From positions 1-14,472 of the forward strand of contig JANQLI010000131.1 in NCBI GenBank assembly GCA_028280675.1: 14,472 bases of DNA, read 5' to 3'. This DNA comes from Alphaproteobacteria bacterium. Its GTDB lineage: Bacteria > Pseudomonadota > Alphaproteobacteria > SMXP01. Below the pieces are notes generated by a model. The model worked only from the letters and a program-made list of their open reading frames with translations, made no database searches and had not been told where the DNA came from. Below are positions 12,821 to 14,472 of the stretch, piece by piece; the first letter of the stretch is position 1; each line of letters opens with the position of its first letter. The translations under genes and the position numbers were made by a program.

Positions 12821-13852
12821 GTGGATGTAGATATTATTCTGGAACCGGATTTAACACCTGCGCAGATTACTGAACTGGGGCTTGCGGCAGAGACATATGG
12901 CATTCGTGGCCTGTGGACATCGAATTTCTTCGCCCATTACGACTGTTTCCTGAGTCTCGCGGATCTGGCGCGGGAATCCAAACGCATTCATATGGGACCG
13001 CTTGCTGTGTCGCCGTTCGAGATGCATCCCATGAAAATTGCAAATTCACTGCTGACTCTTAATGAGATGACAGGTGGCCGGACCCATATTGCTGTTGGCG
13101 CAGGGGAAGGAAACCTTGACGCCTACGACATCAAAAAACCGAAGAAAGTTGTTTTGGCGGTCCGCGAGGCGATTGAGATTATCCGCGCTGCTGCCTCTGG
13201 GGGACTTACTGAAAACGGTTACAAGGGTGAAATTTTTAATGTCACGTATCCTTGCGCCATGGATTATGTGACAGCGCCGCCGCCCCGTGTTTATGCTGCT
13301 TGCTATCGTCACATGATGATGCGTATGGGCGGGCGTGTCGCAGATGGCGTGTTCATCGGTTGTACACCGACTGAAATTATTGAACCGGCTATTGAGAACA
13401 TCCAAATTGGTGTGTCGAAACGTGCGGAGCCGGTTGAGAAATTCCCGATCAACAGTTTTTGGGCTTGGCACATAAAAGAGGATCGCGAGGCCGCTTATCG
13501 AGAGTCGCGCCGTGAGTTGCCATGGCGCGCACGGAAGCTTGATCCTGATTTGGTCAAAGTCTTTGTTGGTGAAGAGAAAGCCCAATTTGTGGCCGATCAC
13601 TTCCAAGATTATGTGGATATGTACTTCGCCGATAATGATGAGGTCAAAGGCGTGCCGAAGGAGTTGTCGAACGAACTTTGCGAAGCACTCACCTCCACGG
13701 GTGGGATCGAAGATTTGGATCGTGAAATCGAGCGCTTCAAAAAGTTTGGCGAAGCCGGGCAAACCGAACTCGGTCTCCGCCTCCATGGCGATCCAATGGA
13801 AGGCCTGAAAATCATCGGCGAGCACGTCGTCCCCGCACTGCGCGACGTTTAA
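12821..13852 (+). CDS. LLM-class (luciferase-like) flavin-dependent oxidoreductase
   Basis: TIM-barrel flavoenzyme of the bacterial luciferase-like family (PF00296), 343 residues, the usual length. Visible blocks are the N-terminal strand 'MDVDIILEPDLTPAQITELG', 'AETYGIRGLWTSNFFAHYDCF' (23-43), 'ESKRIHMGPLAVSPFEMHP' (52-70), and the flavin-site segment 'LNEMTGGRTHIAVGAGEGNL' (80-99). Later come 'PPPRVYAACYRHMMMRMGGRVADGVFIG' and a helical C-terminus ending 'GLRLHGDPMEGLKIIGEHVV'. Members use FMN or coenzyme F420, as monooxygenases or as reductases/dehydrogenases; which applies here is not clear. GTG 12821 has GAAGGAG (12804-12810) 10 nt upstream. Divergence from the MFE-2-like SDR points to lipid, steroid or xenobiotic breakdown. 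A stem-loop follows the stop. Confidence 0.9.
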   Translation: MDVDIILEPDLTPAQITELGLAAETYGIRGLWTSNFFAHYDCFLSLADLARESKRIHMGPLAVSPFEMHPMKIANSLLTLNEMTGGRTHIAVGAGEGNLDAYDIKKPKKVVLAVREAIEIIRAAASGGLTENGYKGEIFNVTYPCAMDYVTAPPPRVYAACYRHMMMRMGGRVADGVFIGCTPTEIIEPAIENIQIGVSKRAEPVEKFPINSFWAWHIKEDREAAYRESRRELPWRARKLDPDLVKVFVGEEKAQFVADHFQDYVDMYFADNDEVKGVPKELSNELCEALTSTGGIEDLDREIERFKKFGEAGQTELGLRLHGDPMEGLKIIGEHVVPALRDV

Positions 13853-13879
13853 CGTTTCTGATCTCTTTCATGATTTAAA

Positions 13880-13911
13880 AAGGCGGTCCTGGATCTCTCC
13901 AGGGCCGCCTT
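13880..13911 (+). terminator. Stem-loop terminator after the LLM gene
   Basis: AAGGCGGTCCTGGA (13880-13893) pairs with TCCAGGGCCGCCTT (13898-13911), a 14-bp stem with one G-U pair and TCTC loop, 27 nt after the stop codon. The T-run is short (TT then GACATCTT), but the very stable stem makes termination likely. It reads nearly the same on both strands. Confidence 0.7.
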
Positions 13912-14106
13912 GACATCTTGTCCAGAACAACGGGTATGCGGGACTGGGGTGTTGCCCTGGCTTTGATGTTGCGCTTAGCTTGGCAGGCGCGAGATGAACG
14001 CTTCCTGAACCAAGTAAGGCCTTTCCGTGACGGTGGCCTTTGACGTGGCTGAGTATTCCACTTAAGATGCCTTTCTAAAGCTCTATAAATAAAAGGTAAT
14101 TACTCC
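13912..14106. other. Intergenic region without recognisable gene; contains one hairpin
   Basis: I find no coding frame or RNA gene that I recognise. AAGGCC (14016-14021) and GGCCTT (14035-14040) form a stem with an inner CCG/CGG pair around TGA (about 9 bp, asymmetric bulge); its role is unknown. TATAAA in the AT-rich stretch just before 14091, and AAAAGG at 14091-14096, are likely parts of the promoter and ribosome site of the next gene. Confidence 0.4.
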
Positions 14107-14472
14107 ATGGAGACTCTCTCATCTGTACTGCGTGAGATCCGGAGCTGCCGCATTTGTGCGGACGACTTGGGACATGAGCCTCGCCCGGTCGTGGTTGTTG
14201 AGCCGACTGCGCGAATCTGTATTGCCGGTCAGGCGCCAGGAACCCGTGTGCATAAAACGGGCATTCCTTTTAATGACCCGAGCGGTGACCGTCTGCGTGA
14301 CTGGATGGGCGTCGATCGTGAGACGTTTTATGATTCCTCACGCATTGCCATCATTCCAATGGGTTTTTGCTTTCCGGGCCTGAATGAGAAAGGGGGCGAT
14401 CTTCCGCCGCGTAAAATCTGTGCAGCGACATGGCGGGCACGTCTCTTTGAAACACTTCCAGAGGTGCCCTTG
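14107..14472 (+). CDS. Uracil-DNA glycosylase family protein, N-terminal part
   Basis: Partial gene; the first 122 codons run to the window edge. It belongs to the uracil-DNA glycosylase superfamily (PF03167), which removes uracil or related damaged bases from DNA in base excision repair. The sequence shows 'CRIC' (C14, C17), motif 1 'AGQAPGTRVHKTGIPFNDPSG' (39-59), 'DRLRDWM' and 'IIPMGFCFPG' (81-90). 'KGGDLPPRKICAATW' (94-108) carries the fourth cysteine. C-x2-C together with C87-x16-C104 resembles the [4Fe-4S] ligands of family 4/5 glycosylases. The subtype cannot be fixed because the catalytic C-terminal motif lies outside the window. Start ATG 14107 has AAAAGG (14091-14096) 10 nt upstream; the preceding stem-loop at 13880-13911 suggests its own promoter. 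Confidence 0.88.
   Translation, partial: METLSSVLREIRSCRICADDLGHEPRPVVVVEPTARICIAGQAPGTRVHKTGIPFNDPSGDRLRDWMGVDRETFYDSSRIAIIPMGFCFPGLNEKGGDLPPRKICAATWRARLFETLPEVPL

Noticed and set aside
13046..13825. 259-codon minus-strand frame opposite the LLM oxidoreductase gene
   Set aside because: Entirely antisense to a clear luciferase-family gene; the open frame follows from that gene's codon use and shows no family features.

Overview
This window looks like a chromosomal segment of a Gram-negative alphaproteobacterium, possibly an environmental or marine one. The evidence is an OmpA-type outer-membrane protein and a TorF-type porin with Sec signal peptides, a clan-AA membrane aspartic protease of the kind common in Alphaproteobacteria, a PhnN kinase, and a fatty-acid/steroid-type SDR next to a luciferase-like flavoenzyme. 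Assignment below class level is not possible from the sequence alone. I see no tRNA, rRNA, CRISPR array, integrase, transposase or insertion sequence.

Layout. At the left edge is the 5' part of a PF11397-like (GlcNAc-type) glycosyltransferase on the minus strand (1-269). Divergent from it is an NTP_transf_5-like nucleotidyltransferase (351-1619); together they suggest a surface-polysaccharide region continuing to the left. Next come dusA (1774-2766) and a TauE/SafE permease (2770-3579), 3 nt apart. A small XRE-type regulator (3761-4180) follows, with a perfect 16-bp palindrome in its promoter region, then a Bcr/CflA-type drug transporter (4290-5480). The last gene of this run is an SDR that carries an N-terminal signal peptide (5615-6388). 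A strong bidirectional terminator separates it from a convergent OmpA-family protein (6475-7503, minus).

A minus-strand operon follows: aspartic protease (10555-9860), phnN (9856-9305) and phosphomannomutase/phosphoglucomutase (9275-7776). Divergent from it is a TorF-family porin (10900-11610) whose 5' leader holds a perfect 12-bp inverted repeat that covers the Shine-Dalgarno sequence. The same leader has a competing local hairpin and an 18-codon upstream reading frame ending one base before the porin ATG. This is the most unusual element in the window.

The right end carries a peroxisomal-MFE2-like SDR (12594-11689, minus) divergent from an LLM-class flavin oxidoreductase (12821-13852), with an inverted repeat and a near-palindrome between them. 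This pair probably serves lipid or xenobiotic catabolism. The window closes with the first 122 codons of a uracil-DNA glycosylase-family protein (14107-14472) whose cysteine spacing fits a [4Fe-4S] enzyme. Most of the content is housekeeping or ordinary accessory metabolism. The novelty is mainly in regulatory sequence and in the exported SDR.
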